Shown here: piece after piece, positions 22,172 to 24,351 of the stretch
Layout of the letters: each line of letters starts with the position of its first letter
Position numbering within the stretch: the stretch's first letter is position 1
From: Novosphingobium sp. UBA6722
GTDB lineage: Bacteria > Pseudomonadota > Alphaproteobacteria > Sphingomonadales > Sphingomonadaceae
Direction of reading: 5' to 3'
Assembly: GCA_002454125.1 (NCBI GenBank)
Contig: DKII01000005.1
Span: 11,633-35,983, forward strand
Length of the DNA stretch: 24,351 nt
Notes under the pieces: generated by a model
Seen by the model: only the letters and a program-made list of their open reading frames with translations
Databases searched by the model: none
What the model was told of the DNA's origin: nothing
Made by a program: the position numbers and the translations under genes

Positions 22172-22756
22172 ATGATCCTCGTTATCGACAATTACGACAG
22201 CTTCACCTGGAACCTGGTCCATTACCTGATGGAACTGGGGGCAGAGGTTGAGGTCGTGCGCAATGATGCGCTGTCGGCGGGGCAGGCGGTCAGCAGCGGC
22301 GCGCAGGGCTTCCTGATCTCGCCCGGTCCCTGCACCCCGAACGAGGCCGGGATCAGCCTGGACCTGGTCGGCGCCTGCGCCGATGCTGGCAAACCCCTGC
22401 TCGGCGTCTGCCTGGGCCACCAGTCGATCGGCCAGTACTTCGGCGGCAAGGTGGTGCGCGGCGGGCTGATGCACGGCAAGACTTCGCCGGTTACTCACGA
22501 TGGCACCGGGCTGTTCAAGGGCCTGCCCTCGCCCTTCACCGCAACCCGCTATCACTCGTTGATTGTCGAGGACATTCCCGAAGCCCTGGTGGTCAACGCC
22601 CGCTCTGATGACGGCCATGTCATGGGCTTCCGCCATGCGCATCTGCCGATCCACGGCGTGCAGTTTCACCCAGAGAGCATCGCCACCGAGCATGGCCACG
22701 CCATGCTGGCGAACTTCCTTGGCCTCTGCGGCATCAAGGCGAAGGAACTGGCGTGA
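22172..22756 (+). CDS. trpG: Anthranilate/aminodeoxychorismate synthase component II (glutamine amidotransferase)
   Basis: ATG 22172 is chosen since MILVIDNYDSFTWNLVHYL is the invariant start of the family. The 194-residue class I amidotransferase has the oxyanion PGPCTPNEAG and the triad Cys80 (GVCLGHQ), His166 and Glu168 (VQFHPESI). It supplies ammonia to TrpE, and probably also serves PabB, as is common where a single copy exists. Its stop overlaps the trpD start by 4 bp. Confidence 0.96.
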   Translation: MILVIDNYDSFTWNLVHYLMELGAEVEVVRNDALSAGQAVSSGAQGFLISPGPCTPNEAGISLDLVGACADAGKPLLGVCLGHQSIGQYFGGKVVRGGLMHGKTSPVTHDGTGLFKGLPSPFTATRYHSLIVEDIPEALVVNARSDDGHVMGFRHAHLPIHGVQFHPESIATEHGHAMLANFLGLCGIKAKELA

Positions 22757-23727
22757 GCCTGTCTTTGGGGGATGCCGAAGCGCTGTTCGGGCGGATGCTC
22801 GATGGCGGCATGGCCGATGACGAGATCGCCGCGACCCTGATCGAACTGGCCGATCGCGGCGAGACTGCCGCGGAAGTGGCCGGCCTCGTCCGCGCCATGC
22901 GCGCGCGAATGAAGCGCGTTGCCGGCCCCGCTGGCGCGATCGACGTCTGCGGTACCGGCGGCGATGGCCAGCACAGCCTGAATGTCTCGACCGCCGTGGC
23001 GCTGGTGGTCGCGGCCTGCGGCGTGCCGGTAGCCAAGCACGGCAACCGCGCCGCATCGAGCAAGGCTGGTGGGGCCGATACCTTGGAAGCGCTGGGCCTC
23101 AAATTGGCCCGCGCCTCGGAGCTGGCGGAGCAGACCTTGCCGGACCTGGGCATCGCCTTCCTGTTCGCCCAGGCCCACCATCCGGCGCTGGCCCGGGTCG
23201 GTCCGATCCGCAAGGCGCTGGGGCGGCGAACGATCTTCAATCTCTGCGGTCCGCTCGCTAATCCGGCCGGCGTCTCGCGGCAGCTTGTCGGCGTCGCCCA
23301 GCCCGGCCTGATCGCGCTCTGCAAGCAAGCGATGGAACTGCTCGGCACCGAAGCGGCGCTGATCGTCTCGGGCGCCGAAGGGCTGGACGAACTGTCGATC
23401 GAAGGCACCAGCTATATGGCCGCTATCGGTCTGCCGCCGCTGCCCGCCGAAGTCCGTCCGGAAGATGCCGGCCTGCCCAGCCACCCGCTCGATGACCTGC
23501 GCGGCGGCGATGCGGCCCACAATGCCGCAGCGCTGCGCCGCTTGCTTCTCGGAGAGCCGGGGGCCTACCGCGATGCCGTCCTCCTCAACAGCGCCGCCGC
23601 CCTGCTGGTCGCTGGCCACGCAGAAGACTGGTTCGAAGGCGTCGAGGAAGCCGCCGAAGCGCTCGACAAGGGCCTCGCCAAGGCGCTGCTGGATTGCTGG
23701 ATCGAGACTTGTGGAGCAGGCGAATGA
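22753..23727 (+). CDS. trpD: Anthranilate phosphoribosyltransferase
   Basis: A 324-residue enzyme with a GTG start overlapping the trpG stop (GTGA). It shows the phosphoribosyl-pyrophosphate site CGTGGDG (66-72), NVSTA, KHGNR (95-99), FLFAQAHHPAL and the GPLANPAG segment. It transfers the phosphoribosyl group to anthranilate, the second step of tryptophan synthesis. In many relatives trpC comes next; here a glutathione transferase overlaps its stop instead, and trpC is not in the window. Confidence 0.97.
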   Translation: MSLSLGDAEALFGRMLDGGMADDEIAATLIELADRGETAAEVAGLVRAMRARMKRVAGPAGAIDVCGTGGDGQHSLNVSTAVALVVAACGVPVAKHGNRAASSKAGGADTLEALGLKLARASELAEQTLPDLGIAFLFAQAHHPALARVGPIRKALGRRTIFNLCGPLANPAGVSRQLVGVAQPGLIALCKQAMELLGTEAALIVSGAEGLDELSIEGTSYMAAIGLPPLPAEVRPEDAGLPSHPLDDLRGGDAAHNAAALRRLLLGEPGAYRDAVLLNSAAALLVAGHAEDWFEGVEEAAEALDKGLAKALLDCWIETCGAGE

Positions 23728-24347
23728 GCGAGCCCTTGATCCTTCACGAATATGCCGCGTCGGGTAATTGCTACAAGATCCGGCTGACCGCCGCGCTGCT
23801 TGGCATGCCGCTGGAACGCCGGCCGTATGACATTCTCAAGGGCGAAACCCGCACGCCGGAATTCCTGGCAACGGTCAACGCCAACGGACGTATCCCGGTC
23901 CTCCAGATCGGCAATCGGTTCATGCCCGAAAGCAACGCCGCCTGCGTCTGGCTGGCCCACGGGTCACCCCTGATTCCGAGCGATCGCTTTGCGCAAGCTG
24001 ACATGTTGCGCTGGATGTTCTGGGAGCAGTACAATCACGAACCCAATGTTGCGACGACCCGGTTCTGGCTGGCGTTTGTCGGCCGCGATAATCTGTCACA
24101 GCTGCAACTCGGGTTGCTTCCGGGCAAGATCGAAGCGGGCAAAGCCGCCCTCGCCCTTATGGACGAACACCTTGGCCGCGACGAATGGCTGGCAGGCGAT
24201 GGCCTGAGCCTCGCCGATATTGCCTTGTTCGCCTATACCCACGTGGCTGAGGAAGGCGGCGCGTTTCGACTTGCCGACTATCCTCACGTCCAACGCTGGC
24301 TGGCGGCAATCGCCGCCCAGCCGGGCTATATCGCGATCACCGACTGA
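23724..24347 (+). CDS. Glutathione S-transferase family protein
   Basis: ATG 23724 overlaps the trpD stop as ATGA and gives the normal N-terminus; the frame is open further upstream inside trpD but that part is not protein-like. The 207-residue protein has a thioredoxin-like N-terminal domain with the SGNCYKIRLT start (active-site region around 13-16), the cis-proline RIPVL (56-60) and Glu69-Ser70 that bind the glutathione gamma-glutamyl group, then an all-helical C-terminal domain with LADIALFAYTHVAEEGG. Substrate is unknown. Its tight coupling to trpD is unusual in my knowledge of these operons; the window ends 4 bp later. Confidence 0.92.
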   Translation: MSEPLILHEYAASGNCYKIRLTAALLGMPLERRPYDILKGETRTPEFLATVNANGRIPVLQIGNRFMPESNAACVWLAHGSPLIPSDRFAQADMLRWMFWEQYNHEPNVATTRFWLAFVGRDNLSQLQLGLLPGKIEAGKAALALMDEHLGRDEWLAGDGLSLADIALFAYTHVAEEGGAFRLADYPHVQRWLAAIAAQPGYIAITD

Positions 24348-24351
24348 GCGG

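Noticed and set aside
21518..23056. Minus-strand open frame of 512 codons
   Set aside because: It lies opposite pip, trpG and trpD, all of which have intact catalytic motifs. Its product has the biased composition of a GC-rich antisense frame.

Overview
The window is GC-rich chromosomal DNA from an alphaproteobacterium, most likely Sphingomonadales (Sphingomonadaceae or Erythrobacteraceae). The reasons are the gene groupings ftsB-pdhA-pdhB with a lipoyl domain on PdhB, grxC-nitrilase-DUF1178-tRNA-Arg, tpiA-secG-pyrG and ppiD-trpE...trpG-trpD, plus sequence signals of alphaproteobacterial type (a ROSE RNA thermometer, CtrA-like boxes, clustered GANTC sites). I see no insertion sequence, phage gene, CRISPR array or rRNA. 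Species-level assignment cannot be made from the sequence alone.

Layout. (1) 1-1340: the end of trmFO, convergent with a leftward pair: a squalene/phytoene-synthase-like gene whose 5' end looks broken, then a membrane-anchored EF-hand protein. (2) 1384-7369: six rightward Tad/Flp-pilus-type genes in two parallel modules (TadG-like, TadE-like, TadE-like; then TadG with a von Willebrand A domain, TadE-like, TadE-like). Genes within a module overlap or abut by a few bases. Each module is preceded by a CtrA-like box, and a long hairpin separates them. No ATPase, platform, secretin or prepilin peptidase gene is in the window. (3) 7389-10229: leftward ftsB, pdhA, pdhB. (4) 10230-10920: a 334-bp intergenic region dense in GANTC sites, then a small free-standing winged-helix protein. 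(5) 10925-12597: leftward glutaredoxin, nitrilase-family amidohydrolase, DUF1178 protein and tRNA-Arg(CCT). (6) 12608-13256: a small heat-shock gene with an RpoH-like promoter and a convincing ROSE thermometer over its ribosome-binding site. (7) 13433-16376: leftward tpiA, secG, pyrG. (8) 16593-24347: rightward ppiD-like, trpE, two alpha/beta hydrolases, trpG, trpD and a glutathione transferase, most of them tightly spaced.

How it fits together. Most genes are housekeeping: the pyruvate to acetyl-CoA step, triose-phosphate interconversion, CTP synthesis, Sec export, tryptophan synthesis, division and proteostasis. The accessory interest lies in the duplicated Tad pseudopilin modules and their apparent cell-cycle control, the GANTC-rich ftsB/winged-helix intergenic region, and the two hydrolase genes that split trpE from trpGD.
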